Assembly: GCF_030863805.1 (NCBI RefSeq)
Contig: NZ_CP132957.1
Coordinates: forward strand, 186,001 to 250,000
DNA length: 64,000 bases
Direction of reading: 5' to 3'
Source of the DNA: Kineothrix sp. MB12-C1
GTDB taxonomy: Bacteria; Bacillota; Clostridia; Lachnospirales; Lachnospiraceae
Part shown: positions 28,175 through 36,924 of the stretch, piece by piece
Position numbering within the stretch: the first letter of the stretch is position 1
How the letters are laid out: every line of letters starts with the position of its first letter
Made by a program: the position numbers and the translations under genes
The notes under the pieces: model-generated
What the model was told of the DNA's origin: nothing
The model's database searches: none
Seen by the model: the letters and a program-made list of their open reading frames with translations, nothing else

Positions 28175-28203
28175 CTCTTTTCTCCTTCATCTATCATTAA
28201 AAG

Positions 28204-28229
28204 GTAACTGTCAGTACTCTCACAGTTAC
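28204..28229. repeat. GTAACT palindromic repeat in the recA leader
   Basis: GTAACTGTCAGTACTC..CACAGTTAC, 26 bases, between the recA promoter and the start codon, so it would fold in the mRNA leader. Confidence 0.7.
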
Positions 28230-28272
28230 ATGTTCATAGACATAATCAGAACGTAGGTTCTTCACAATTAAT

Positions 28273-28301
28273 AGAATAAAACAAATGTTCGATTTTGTCA
28301 A
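28273..28301 (-). promoter_or_regulatory. recA promoter with LexA-type SOS box
   Basis: TTGACA (28296-28301) and TATTCT (28273-28278) with 17-base spacing. CGAACATTTGTTTT (28278-28291) fits the Gram-positive SOS box CGAAC-n4-GTTC well and fills the spacer, so LexA would block polymerase directly. Confidence 0.75.
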
Positions 28302-28411
28302 TATCTTTTTCTGTTTTCACTTTTGTATTTTCTGAATCTTAGCCGAAGCGGCGGATATGCACTAAAATACCACTATGTATTCGCGAATAGTTCTTTCTAC
28401 TAAGATATCAT
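28302..28411. other. gene-free spacer between recA promoter and IS element
   Basis: No gene is seen. Holds a 12-bp perfect palindrome TATTCGCGAATA (28379-28390). It may be the remnant of the original upstream region that the IS now separates from recA. Confidence 0.35.
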
Positions 28412-28495
28412 ATTGAATATTCTTGGGCGATGAAACCGCAGTTCCGGGGAATCGGGAACCGCTTGACCGGAACTGCGGAACCACCTTATGCGAGT

Positions 28496-29272
28496 TTACT
28501 CGCTCATGTTTTTGTCTAGTCCATATATCTCTCGCATTGATATATCCTTTGAAGGATCAATGCTTTGGATATTGATTTTATATGCATCATAAACAATACG
28601 ATCCAGAATAGCATCAGCCAGAGGACTGGATTCACCACCTAACTGTTCATACCATCCTTCCTGCAGATACTGGGAGCAGAAAATCGTAGATGATTTCTTA
28701 CGTCTCCTATGCAGAAGTTCAAATATATCTTTTTGTTCATTGTCAGTTGGCTTGAGCAAGAGCCATTCATCAATGATAAGAAGAAGTGGATTGGCATATT
28801 TAGCCATGACCTTTTTGTATGTACCTTCATTTCTTGACATCTCTAGCTCGATCAAAAGATCTGGGAGACGCACATATTTAGTATTGTAATACTGCTTACA
28901 TGCTTCCATACCGAAAGCGCATGCCATGTAAGTCTTACCACTGCCTGTTGCACCAGTAATAAATAAGTTACGGTGTTCAGATATGTATTCGCAAGCAGCA
29001 AGTCTCTTTATGAGTTCTCTGTTCAGCTTGCGTCCTGAAGTATAATCGATATCCATGATACTTGCTTCCGTCTGGTCGAATCCAGCGTTATGAATCAGTC
29101 TTTTTAGTCGGTTATTCTTACGACTGCTGAATTCGATATCGGTCAGCATGCCAAAGCGGTCTTCGAAGGAAACTTCTTTCATCTTTGGATCATTCAGCTG
29201 ATTGCGAAATGCATCTGCCATAGAACTAAGGCGCATTTCAATTAATTTATCAATCGTACTTTGGTTTGTCAT
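28496..29272 (-). CDS. istB: IstB transposition helper ATPase
   Basis: A 258-residue AAA+ ATPase that loads target DNA for the IstA transposase. Walker A is GATGSGKTYMA and Walker B is LLLIIDEW. Its N-terminal part (TNQSTIDKLIEMRLSSMADAF) matches the IstB family start. Full length is expected, with no frameshift. It begins 6 bases after the istA stop. Confidence 0.95.
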   Translation of the reverse strand: MTNQSTIDKLIEMRLSSMADAFRNQLNDPKMKEVSFEDRFGMLTDIEFSSRKNNRLKRLIHNAGFDQTEASIMDIDYTSGRKLNRELIKRLAACEYISEHRNLFITGATGSGKTYMACAFGMEACKQYYNTKYVRLPDLLIELEMSRNEGTYKKVMAKYANPLLLIIDEWLLLKPTDNEQKDIFELLHRRRKKSSTIFCSQYLQEGWYEQLGGESSPLADAILDRIVYDAYKINIQSIDPSKDISMREIYGLDKNMSE

Positions 29273-29278
29273 AAGTGT

Positions 29279-30829
29279 TTACCTCCGATAATAGTCGGCA
29301 CCTCTTGTGATGCCATACTTGTTTTGTGTGTCTGCTGGTTTTGTTTCAGAATCAGCGTCAACAGATTTGTCATGCCCTGCAGTGAGTATGTTTTTAATAC
29401 TTTTATAGCTGGGTGCCGCTGTATAGCTGAGAGCCTTTTCACAAGCAGCTTCTAATCGCTCTACTGAGTATTTATCAGCAAGTTTAAGAAGTCCCATACA
29501 GCCTTTATAAGTCTGTTGTTCCACACGTTTGGAGGTGAGGATTGCATCCACTACCTTGTACGTATTGTTACCGATCCGCTCGCCCCACTTCCGGAAACGG
29601 TCACCGTTCCATTCCAGATATTTCTGGTGGTCTTCTGGCATATGTTCCAGTATTGTATCATACTGACCTTTTCTGCCATGAAGTCTTTTGTGGGAAGCTA
29701 TGCGGTTATGGTTGTAGAAAATTTCAATTGTAGTATCTGTTACCCTGACATCTACCTTTCGTTTAATGTATTCATATGGAACCGAGTATAGCATTCCGTC
29801 AATGGATATGTGATAATTAAACTGAACGGTGACCTGTTTCCAGTCCGCCAGTTCAAAAGAGGTAGCAGGTAGGGGAGCCAGTAATGGCAGTTCTTCGTCG
29901 CGGAAGAGTTCCAATCGGCTACCTTCTTTCTTTTGAAAGAGCCGCTTATTGAATTCTTCTAACTTTTGACGAATCACACGATTCAGTTCCGCAAGTGAAA
30001 AGAACTGTTCATTACGTAATGCAGCAATAATCCAGGTGGAAATATTTCCGACGGATCCTTCTGCATTTGGCTTGTCCTTAGGTGCCCGGACTCTGGCAGG
30101 TATAATGGCTGTTCCATAGTGCTCAGCCATTTCCTGATAAGTGGCGTTGATTCGTTGATCATTCCAGTTGTTATTGTGTATCACAGCTGTTTTACAGTTA
30201 TCTGGGACGAGGATCTTAGCGACACCACCGAAGAACTGATACATATGAATATGAGCTCTGATCCAGGCTGGCTGCTTTTCATCAATAAATGCTTCCGCAT
30301 AGACATACTGGCTATAAGTCATTACACCTACAAATACATAGGCGTTGATGATTTCACCTGTATCTGGATCAATGATGTGAGCTGGATATCCAGCCCAGTC
30401 CACTTCCACCTGTTCGCCTGGCTTACGATTAATGTGCATGGTTGCACGGTGTTTCTGTTCGTCCTGCTGAATGTAGTAGCAGAACTGGGAATACATCAAA
30501 GGCTCATCGCCGTTTAATCGGCAGTCCTCCATGTATTCGGTCCAAAGGAGCTTTTTGCTTACTCCATTGCGAAGTAGCTCTTTACGGATGTAGGCATAGT
30601 CGGGCATACGCTTATTCGATGATTCGATATGCTTACCCTTTTCTGGGAAAAGAATTCCGGCAAGTACTTCGTCAGTTTGATTCTTATCAAGTGGCCATGA
30701 AACATCTAATTCTTTGGCTTTTTTAAGAACACTATTGACGGTTTTCTTAGAGACACTGCAACTATCTGCAATGCTCTGTTGACTGAGATGAAGACTATGA
30801 AGTCTCAATATCTCGCGATACTTGGTCAT
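29279..30829 (-). CDS. istA: IstA transposase (IS21 family)
   Basis: A 516-residue DDE transposase. It has an N-terminal helix-turn-helix (about 10-45, SQQSIADSCSVSKKTVNSVL), then the rve/DDE core with Asp in QVEVDWAGYPAH, Asp in LVPDNCKTAV and Glu in KPNAEGSVGN. A C-terminal Mu-transposase-like domain contains DGMLYSVPYEY. GGAGG lies 8 bases before the ATG. Intact, so the element may still be active. Confidence 0.95.
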   Translation of the reverse strand: MTKYREILRLHSLHLSQQSIADSCSVSKKTVNSVLKKAKELDVSWPLDKNQTDEVLAGILFPEKGKHIESSNKRMPDYAYIRKELLRNGVSKKLLWTEYMEDCRLNGDEPLMYSQFCYYIQQDEQKHRATMHINRKPGEQVEVDWAGYPAHIIDPDTGEIINAYVFVGVMTYSQYVYAEAFIDEKQPAWIRAHIHMYQFFGGVAKILVPDNCKTAVIHNNNWNDQRINATYQEMAEHYGTAIIPARVRAPKDKPNAEGSVGNISTWIIAALRNEQFFSLAELNRVIRQKLEEFNKRLFQKKEGSRLELFRDEELPLLAPLPATSFELADWKQVTVQFNYHISIDGMLYSVPYEYIKRKVDVRVTDTTIEIFYNHNRIASHKRLHGRKGQYDTILEHMPEDHQKYLEWNGDRFRKWGERIGNNTYKVVDAILTSKRVEQQTYKGCMGLLKLADKYSVERLEAACEKALSYTAAPSYKSIKNILTAGHDKSVDADSETKPADTQNKYGITRGADYYRR

Positions 30830-31045
30830 AATGATGACCTCCTTATAATGAATTTACACCGGACTGGTGCATGCTTTCATTATAAGACTTATATGCTTAA
30901 ATGGTTTACCCAACACCGGAATGTTGGTTTCCATTAAAACGGAATAACGGTTTCCGGATTCCGGACAGATGGTGTAATCAGTTCCGGATTATTCAATCAT
31001 ATTTCCCCTAAAATAACAAGGAAACATCAAGTACTCGTATATTTT

Positions 31046-31192
31046 CTAGCTTATCTCTATAATATAAATTTGGCAAGAATTATCTTCATCCCAAAGTTCA
31101 GAAAAACATTCAAATTCCTTAAATCCTATGCTCTCATAAAATGAATTGGTTTTATCGTAACTCTCATAGTACCCCTTTCGTACTGTCTTCTT
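31046..31192 (-). pseudogene. C-terminal fragment of a GNAT acetyltransferase
   Basis: One frame encodes about 48 residues ending at TAG (31046-31048), containing ESYDKTNSFYESIGFKEFE and LWDEDNSCQIYI. This is the C-terminal acceptor-loop and strand of a GNAT enzyme. A TAG stop at 31193-31195 closes the frame upstream, and no N-terminal portion or start codon is seen. The remnant sits beside the IS21 element, which may have disrupted or replaced the rest. Confidence 0.65.
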
Positions 31193-31222
31193 CTACTTGA
31201 AAATTTTTTCTAAAATAAGAAT

Positions 31223-31254
31223 AACGGCATGATCTATATTCGAACCACACCGTT
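31223..31254 (-). terminator. possible terminator after the zinc-ribbon-like membrane protein
   Basis: AACGGTGTGGT pairs imperfectly with ATCATGCCGTT on the minus strand, followed by ATTCTTATTTT. Confidence 0.5.
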
Positions 31255-31264
31255 AAGGAATCTT

Positions 31265-32341
31265 TCAATATCTTTGCATATACATTTCATAGTCCTTATA
31301 GGTTACTGTCAGATAACCTTCGCCAAAATTCATCCCAATTTCCATACCGAGGGGAGTATAGAAAATAATAGAGGTATTTATATTCGACAGATAATCAATA
31401 ACCTCCTGGTCAGACATCTTGTTCAAAAGACCCACGTCGCCGTTCTGGTTCTGACTCTTCTTTCGAAATATAGAAACGAATTCGGAATTCAAGTCTAAAA
31501 TACTGTTATTATTAAGAACCACTCCGTTTTCCATGTCGATATTGATACAGTAAAGTCCATGATCCTGCCAATAATCGGTATAAATTTCTTCATGAAATAC
31601 GACGCTCATGACCGCTTCGTCCATATAGGTAACATAGCCTTCCGCATACACTGCAAAAACTTCATCTTCCATCATATATTTGGAATACTCTTCAAAATAT
31701 TCCTCGAAATATTCAGTTTCCTCAGCAATAACGCGATTTAAGATATCCTTATTCGGTACTTCTCCTACAATAACAGGATAATCTACCGTGATCATTACAA
31801 GATCACTATTTCCTTCATATTCATAATTGTCCCATTCGATGGAATATGTTAAGTCAGCGCGGATGGCATCTTCCACTTCAGCATAATAATCCTTAGAGTT
31901 ATTTCCTTCCGGCACATTAGCATCAGGCTCCGGTTTCACATAGGGAATCTGTGCTGACGGAGGAACTACCTCATTCTCATATCCTCCATAAGTCTGCTGT
32001 CTTTGCCGATCGCTCCACGCTACTACGCTTATTAAGCAGAATATCGTAGCCAGAAATGCAATAAGCAATACGACAACAGAAGCCACCGCCACAATAATCA
32101 AAGCAATATGGTCTGAATTCTTCTGGTAAGGGCAGCCCGCGCATCTATGTTCATAAGGAATATTTACATTCCTGCGATAAGGTTGAGGTTGAGGCGCGTA
32201 AGGTCTTACCGGAATGTCCGTATTGCCTCCCGGAGCACTCCAATATCTATTATCCTCATTTCTTCGTCCGCCCTGCGGGCCACTGAAAATTCCGTTATCA
32301 AACCTTCCGCTTCCATTCGCTTCTTGTCCCGGTCTCTCCAT
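31265..32341 (-). CDS. membrane protein with C-terminal extracytoplasmic domain, unknown
   Basis: A 358-residue protein. The N-terminal 65 residues are Gly/Pro/Arg-rich and end in HRCAGCPYQKN, a CxxC that might be half a metal site. One membrane segment follows (about 75-105). The C-terminal 220 residues (from about SKDYYAEVED) resemble DUF3298-type extracytoplasmic domains of anti-sigma-factor-like proteins such as RsiV, with strands like VMSVVFHEEIYT. No partner sigma factor is adjacent. GGGAGG lies 8 bases before the ATG. Function not recognised; the family placement is a weak inference. Confidence 0.7.
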   Translation of the reverse strand: MERPGQEANGSGRFDNGIFSGPQGGRRNEDNRYWSAPGGNTDIPVRPYAPQPQPYRRNVNIPYEHRCAGCPYQKNSDHIALIIVAVASVVVLLIAFLATIFCLISVVAWSDRQRQQTYGGYENEVVPPSAQIPYVKPEPDANVPEGNNSKDYYAEVEDAIRADLTYSIEWDNYEYEGNSDLVMITVDYPVIVGEVPNKDILNRVIAEETEYFEEYFEEYSKYMMEDEVFAVYAEGYVTYMDEAVMSVVFHEEIYTDYWQDHGLYCINIDMENGVVLNNNSILDLNSEFVSIFRKKSQNQNGDVGLLNKMSDQEVIDYLSNINTSIIFYTPLGMEIGMNFGEGYLTVTYKDYEMYMQRY

Positions 32342-32382
32342 ACCGCTGCCCTCCCCGTAATATTCTCTCCCTGCCCTTTATT

Positions 32383-32408
32383 GTAACAGTTCTGTACCGA
32401 ATAGTTAC
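32383..32408. repeat. GTAACAG palindromic repeat after cinA
   Basis: GTAACAGTTCTGTACCGAAT then AGTTAC, directly abutting the cinA stop codon. Confidence 0.6.
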
Positions 32409-33665
32409 CTATTTTCTTCTTTCCGCATCGTATTCTAAGATGCATTGTCTGATTAAAATTAATGCAGAAGATACCGTCGTTTCCCTTATTTTCGCCCGAT
32501 TTCCCCTGAACTGATATTTCTTTACTGTTGTCTTTCCGCATACGCTGCAAGCGATATATACGAGCCCAACCGGTTTCTCCCCGGTTCCGCCCTCCGGACC
32601 TGCAATACCGGTGACTGCTACCGCTACTTTTGCTTTAGAAGCTGCTGCAGTTCCTCTGGCCATCGCCACGGCTGTTTCCTTACTTACCGCTCCCTTTTTA
32701 TCGAGCAAAGATTTCTTAACACCAAGTATCTTCCTCTTAGACTTATTCGAATAGGTGATATATCCTGACTGATATACTTCCGATACTCCGGATACATTTA
32801 TCAGGCGGCCGGCCAACAGTCCGCCGGTACAAGATTCTGCTGTGGATATATTAAGTTCCCTTTCCTTCAATAAATCTGCAACTGCCTTTTCCAGAGACGT
32901 ATCCTTGTCCATCGTATAGATGTGCTGACCGAATCGTTCCTCCAATTCCTTTAATACAGGATTCATCAGAAGCTTCGCCTCTGCTTCGTTCTTAGCCTTC
33001 GCAGTTACACGAAGATGTACTTCGCAGTTCTTGGCATAAGGAGCGATGGTTGGATTGCTTTGACCGTCAATTAAGTCCTTAATTACCGTTTCCACCTTAC
33101 TCTCTCCGACACCGCAGATTTTTACAGTCTGGGAGAAAATGGTTTCTGACTTCTTATCCGATAAGTAGGGAATAATTCCCGTCTCGAACATCGGAACTAA
33201 TTCGTTGGGTGGTCCGGGAAGAAGGATCATTACCTTACCTTCCTCTTCCATAATGACACCCGGCGCTGTTCCGTTTGCATTATCCACTACAATGGCTTCC
33301 TCAGGCATCATCGCCTGCTTCCAGTTATTCTCGGTCAATTCTATTTTTCTCTGTTTAAAATACCCTTCAATCTGCCTTCTTGAAGGTTCATGCATCAAAA
33401 GCTTTCTTCCCATAACTTTTGCAGCAGCTTCCTTCGTCAAATCATCTTCTGTGGGACCGAGACCACCGGAAAGAACAACGATATCCGAACGTTCAAGCGC
33501 AGTCTTTATTGTAGCCATCAGGCGCTCCTCATTATCTCCTACCACACTCTGATAGAAGCAGGATAACCCTAAATCAGCACACCGTTCCGACAAATAAGCA
33601 GCATTCGTATTTACAATGTTCCCAAGAAGTAATTCTGTTCCTACCGATATCAATTCTACTATCAT
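32409..33665 (-). CDS. cinA: CinA-like protein (competence/damage-inducible, nicotinamide-nucleotide amidase)
   Basis: A 418-residue two-domain protein. The N-terminal MoCF-like domain (about 1-170; ELISVGTELLLGNIVNTNA, LSGGLGPTEDDLT) resembles ADP-ribose pyrophosphatase domains. The C-terminal PncC domain (about 255-410; STAESCTGGLLAGRLINVSGVS, VTGIAGPEGGTGEKPVGLVYIA) deamidates NMN. In Streptococcus it is induced in competence; its position in the rimO-pgsA-cinA-recA vicinity is widespread in Firmicutes. Full length and intact. Confidence 0.94.
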   Translation of the reverse strand: MIVELISVGTELLLGNIVNTNAAYLSERCADLGLSCFYQSVVGDNEERLMATIKTALERSDIVVLSGGLGPTEDDLTKEAAAKVMGRKLLMHEPSRRQIEGYFKQRKIELTENNWKQAMMPEEAIVVDNANGTAPGVIMEEEGKVMILLPGPPNELVPMFETGIIPYLSDKKSETIFSQTVKICGVGESKVETVIKDLIDGQSNPTIAPYAKNCEVHLRVTAKAKNEAEAKLLMNPVLKELEERFGQHIYTMDKDTSLEKAVADLLKERELNISTAESCTGGLLAGRLINVSGVSEVYQSGYITYSNKSKRKILGVKKSLLDKKGAVSKETAVAMARGTAAASKAKVAVAVTGIAGPEGGTGEKPVGLVYIACSVCGKTTVKKYQFRGNRAKIRETTVSSALILIRQCILEYDAERRK

Positions 33666-33679
33666 TCTATTCTTCCTCT

Positions 33680-33706
33680 GTAACTGTTCAGTACCTTCAC
33701 AGTTAC
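33680..33706. repeat. GTAACT palindromic repeat in the cinA leader
   Basis: GTAACTGTTCAGTACC..CACAGTTAC, 27 bases, just upstream of the cinA ATG. Confidence 0.7.
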
Positions 33707-33778
33707 GAAAGCAACGATTGCTTTGTGAAAATCCATTAAAATCACCTTCAGTAATGGCTTTCTTAATTTTATAAGTTA

Positions 33779-33787
33779 ATTATACCA
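33779..33787 (-). promoter_or_regulatory. extended -10 element upstream of cinA
   Basis: TGGTATAAT on the minus strand, with no clear -35; start would fall about 105 bases before the cinA ATG. A hairpin GGATT-GCAC/GTGC-AATCC (33797-33828) lies upstream. Confidence 0.4.
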
Positions 33788-33867
33788 TGATACCTACGGA
33801 TTACTACGCACTTTGTGCTCCCGCAATCCTAAAACACATGACCTTTTGACCCTGGTATTATACCATA

Positions 33868-34404
33868 TTATTTAACATCTTTCATGATTTCTTTATTTTT
33901 CACAAGATAATCGATTAAAGATACTACCGTAAGGATAAGCGCAATCCACATCACAATCGCTGTGAGCAGAGAAAGCGGCGCCAGATTCGCAATCATAAGA
34001 CAAATCATGAGCATCTGGAACGTCGTTTTAAATTTCCCCCAATAGCTGGCTGCAATGACTACTCCGTTGTCGGAAGCAACCAGGCGGAATCCGCTAATAA
34101 TAAACTCCCTGGCAATAATAATAATAACAATCCATGAAGGTATTTGTTTCAACTCCACAAGGCAAATCAATGCGGAACAGACTAAGAGCTTATCCGCTAA
34201 CGGATCCATGAACTTCCCGAAGTTCGTCACCAGATTATTCTTCCTGGCCAAATAACCATCGAGCCAATCGGTAAAACTTGCGACAATAAAGATGGCAAGC
34301 GCAATCCACCTGCTCCATTCTCCCGCAAGAGGCATCATCATAAATACTACAAAAAAAGGAATCATAATTACTCTTAAAATAGTTAGTTTATTCGGTAAAT
34401 TCAT
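33868..34404 (-). CDS. pgsA: CDP-diacylglycerol-glycerol-3-phosphate 3-phosphatidyltransferase
   Basis: A 178-residue membrane enzyme making phosphatidylglycerol phosphate. The CDP-alcohol phosphotransferase motif is complete: DWLDGYLARKNNLVTNFGKFMDPLADK (DGx2ARx8Gx3Dx3D). About five membrane segments surround it. ATG at 34404 has GGGGAG 7 bases upstream. It overlaps the 3' end of rimO by 17 bases, so translation is coupled. Confidence 0.95.
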   Translation of the reverse strand: MNLPNKLTILRVIMIPFFVVFMMMPLAGEWSRWIALAIFIVASFTDWLDGYLARKNNLVTNFGKFMDPLADKLLVCSALICLVELKQIPSWIVIIIIAREFIISGFRLVASDNGVVIAASYWGKFKTTFQMLMICLMIANLAPLSLLTAIVMWIALILTVVSLIDYLVKNKEIMKDVK

Positions 34405-35725
34405 CACATATCTCCCCTATCAAATCATATTCATAAGAACCGGTTACTTTTACTTTCACAAAATCTCCGCTCACAAGCGTCTGACTCGTATTGATGAATA
34501 AATAGCCATCCACATTAGGGGCATCCTTATAAGTTCTCGCTACATAAGCGTCCTCATCCGCTACCTTGCCCTCTATCATGGCATAAAGCACTCTTCCGAC
34601 CATTCGGTCTGCAGCGTCAAAAGCAATCTCCTGCTGCAGTTCCATAATCTGCGCTTTTCGTTCCTCTTTTATTTCTTCCGGTACCTGATTCTCCATAGTC
34701 GCTGCCGGAGTATCTTCTTCCGGCGAATAAGCGAATACACCGAGGCGGTCAAACTCCATTTCCTCCACAAAATCCATTAATACTTCATGGTCTTCTTGCG
34801 TTTCCCCGGGGAATCCTGAAATTAACGTCGTTCTTAAACAAATATCCGGAATATTTTCTCTCAACTTTTCAACAATCGCCTTGATTTCTGCCTGATTAGT
34901 TCTTCTTCCCATACGTCTAAGAACCGTATCCGCTCCATGCTGAATGGGAATATCGAGATAATTACATACCTTCTCTTCTTCTTTTATGACGGTAATGAGT
35001 TCATCTGTAATTTCTTCCGGATAGCAATAAAGAACACGAATCCAATAAATACCGGTAATCTCACTTAATTTACGAAGCAGCTCCGGCAATTTCTTCTCCC
35101 CGTACAAGTCCATACCGTACAGAGTCGTTTCCTGAGCTACGAGTACGAGTTCTTTCACGCCGCCGTCTGCAAGTCTATTGGCTTCTGCCAATAACTTCTC
35201 CATCGGTACGCTTCGATAATCGCCTCTAACTTTCGGAATAATACAATATGTACAGTGCTTTTCGCATCCTTCCGCTATCTTAAGATAGGCGTAATGTCCT
35301 CCGGTCGTAACCATTCGCTTCTTATCTCCAAGAGGCGGCGTATCTAACGGTTCGATATGGCTCTCGCCCTTTCCTGCAAGCACCGCTTCCACAGTCTCCA
35401 CAATCTTATCGATAGCCGCCGTACCCAGGATTGCATCCACTTCTTCAATTTCATCCTTAATCTCCTGCTGATAACGCTGTGCCAGACAACCGGTTACAAT
35501 TAATGCTTTCACCTGTCCTGTTTTCTTATACTCTGCCATTTCCAGAATCGTATTCACGCTCTCTTCCTTAGCATCCCCGATAAAACAGCAAGTATTAACT
35601 ACAATAATCTCAGCCTCTGTCTCATCGTCTGTAAAAGAATACCCTTTTTCGGACAACATCCCGAGCATGACCTCGGAATCAACCAGGTTTTTATCACACC
35701 CAAGTGATACAAATAATATTTTCAT
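34388..35725 (-). CDS. rimO: ribosomal protein S12 methylthiotransferase RimO
   Basis: A 445-residue radical-SAM enzyme that adds a methylthio group to the conserved Asp of ribosomal protein S12. The N-terminal cluster cysteines are in LGCDKNLVDSE, NTCCFI and TGCLAQRY; GCDKNLVDSE separates RimO from MiaB. The radical-SAM motif is CEKHCTYC (about 145). A TRAM domain ends the protein. Upstream is the rpoZ-gmk-remA-yicC run. Confidence 0.95.
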   Translation of the reverse strand: MKILFVSLGCDKNLVDSEVMLGMLSEKGYSFTDDETEAEIIVVNTCCFIGDAKEESVNTILEMAEYKKTGQVKALIVTGCLAQRYQQEIKDEIEEVDAILGTAAIDKIVETVEAVLAGKGESHIEPLDTPPLGDKKRMVTTGGHYAYLKIAEGCEKHCTYCIIPKVRGDYRSVPMEKLLAEANRLADGGVKELVLVAQETTLYGMDLYGEKKLPELLRKLSEITGIYWIRVLYCYPEEITDELITVIKEEEKVCNYLDIPIQHGADTVLRRMGRRTNQAEIKAIVEKLRENIPDICLRTTLISGFPGETQEDHEVLMDFVEEMEFDRLGVFAYSPEEDTPAATMENQVPEEIKEERKAQIMELQQEIAFDAADRMVGRVLYAMIEGKVADEDAYVARTYKDAPNVDGYLFINTSQTLVSGDFVKVKVTGSYEYDLIGEICDEFTE

Positions 35726-35777
35726 GTATACTCCTTAAAATGAATATGCCCGCAGATTACGGGCATAAAATTTATCC

Positions 35778-36029
35778 TTAGTTATTTTCAAACTCCGAGT
35801 CTTCCTCGCTTAAAATTTTAATTTTCCCCTGATTCAATTCCTCTACTGCAAGGGATAGCGGTTTTTGCCCGTCATCTTTTACAAGAGACTCCTCTCCGGC
35901 AATTAACTGTCTCGCTCTCTTCGATGTTGCCATAACGATAGAATATCTGCTGTTTACTACCAGCGCCTCTCCCGGCTCTACCTCGCTATTTACTACTTTC
36001 ATTAAATCGGAATAAGATGGATGTAACAT
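35778..36029 (-). CDS. rpoZ: RNA polymerase omega subunit
   Basis: An 83-residue subunit assisting RNA polymerase assembly. LHPSYSDLMKVV and SRYSIVMATSKRARQL are the conserved omega segments, with a short acidic tail. It starts at the last base of the gmk stop, in the yicC-remA-gmk-rpoZ order typical of Firmicutes. Confidence 0.93.
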   Translation of the reverse strand: MLHPSYSDLMKVVNSEVEPGEALVVNSRYSIVMATSKRARQLIAGEESLVKDDGQKPLSLAVEELNQGKIKILSEEDSEFENN

Positions 36030-36664
36030 TAATTTTCTCCTTTCACAAGAGCTTCAAGCTCCTGTCTCATATTTTCTATCAATTCTATATTTCTAAGCGG
36101 AGCGTTATGTGCCGCTTCGATCAATTCATGTAGTCTTCTCGTACATTCCTTCAAATCGTTATTTACTATAATATAATCATACTCTTCTATGCCCTTTGCC
36201 TCTTCACTGGCACGAATCAAGCGCTTTTTAATTACTTCTGCCGTCTCCGTTCCCCTTCCCTCCAGGCGCTTTATAAGTTCCTCCGCACTTGGCGGCATTA
36301 CGAACAACAAAAGTGCTAACGGGAATCTTTCCTTTATCTTAAGAGCTCCTTGTATTTCGATTTCCAGAATCACATCTTTACCTGCTGCAAGCTGCTCTTC
36401 TACATATGCTTTCGGTGTTCCATAGTAGTTTTCACAATAAGAAGCATATTCAATCAATTCATCTTGTTTTATTTTATCTTCGAAGGCGTCCTTTGTTACG
36501 AAAAAATATTCTCTTCCATCTTTTTCGCCTTCTCTTGGCGCACGGGTCGTCATCGATATGGATAAGGCATAATTATTATATGTTTGCAAAAGCTGCTTCA
36601 TTAAAGTTCCTTTGCCTGCCCCTGAAAAACCGGATACTACCACTAAGATTCCTTTACGTTTCAT
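36029..36664 (-). CDS. gmk: guanylate kinase
   Basis: A 211-residue kinase phosphorylating GMP to GDP. The P-loop is SGFSGAGKGTLMK, followed by the GMP-binding SISMTTRAPREGEKDGREYFFV and the lid segment. ATG at 36664 is chosen since GGGAGA lies 5 bases upstream. It overlaps the end of remA by 11 bases. Confidence 0.95.
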   Translation of the reverse strand: MKRKGILVVVSGFSGAGKGTLMKQLLQTYNNYALSISMTTRAPREGEKDGREYFFVTKDAFEDKIKQDELIEYASYCENYYGTPKAYVEEQLAAGKDVILEIEIQGALKIKERFPLALLLFVMPPSAEELIKRLEGRGTETAEVIKKRLIRASEEAKGIEEYDYIIVNNDLKECTRRLHELIEAAHNAPLRNIELIENMRQELEALVKGEN

Positions 36665-36914
36665 CTGTATCTCCCATTTCTGCCTGTGCTCTATTCGCAA
36701 TCGTCTCCGGCAGAAGTGCCGACAGCACTAACTGATTATTCTCCATAACGAGCACCGCTTTCGTTTTTCTCCCCTGTGTCGCATCAATTGCCATTCCGTT
36801 TTCTTTGGCGCCTTGCACCATGCGCTTTACCGGCGCTGAATCCGGACTGACAATGGCTATAATTTTTCTTGTATTTACAATATTTCCAAAACCAATGTGA
36901 ATCAGCTTATTCAT
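36654..36914 (-). CDS. remA: RemA family regulator (extracellular matrix regulator)
   Basis: An 86-residue DNA-binding protein of the RemA/DUF370 family, which in Bacillus activates biofilm and osmoprotection genes. KLIHIGFGNIVNTRKIIAIVSPDSAPVKR, a hallmark segment, is intact. It overlaps gmk and follows yicC by 10 bases, the arrangement found across clostridia. Confidence 0.93.
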   Translation of the reverse strand: MNKLIHIGFGNIVNTRKIIAIVSPDSAPVKRMVQGAKENGMAIDATQGRKTKAVLVMENNQLVLSALLPETIANRAQAEMGDTDET

Positions 36915-36924
36915 AATATGTATC

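Larger units (their letters stand above)
28412..30999 (-). mobile_element. IS21-family insertion sequence (ends approximate)
   Basis: An intact istA-istB pair flanked by related inward-reading ends: ATTGAATATTC (from about 28412) and ATTGAATAATC (from about 30998 on the minus strand). Both ends hold several CCGGAA/TTCCGG repeats, as IS21 elements have multiple transposase sites. A perfect 12-bp hairpin lies at 28436-28478 and repeated TTCCGG at about 30950-30990. No target duplication could be fixed, so the exact borders are uncertain. Confidence 0.75.

Noticed and set aside
28496-29272. DnaC-like replication helicase loader
   Set aside because: IstB resembles DnaC, but it lies directly after istA in an IS21 element with matching ends.
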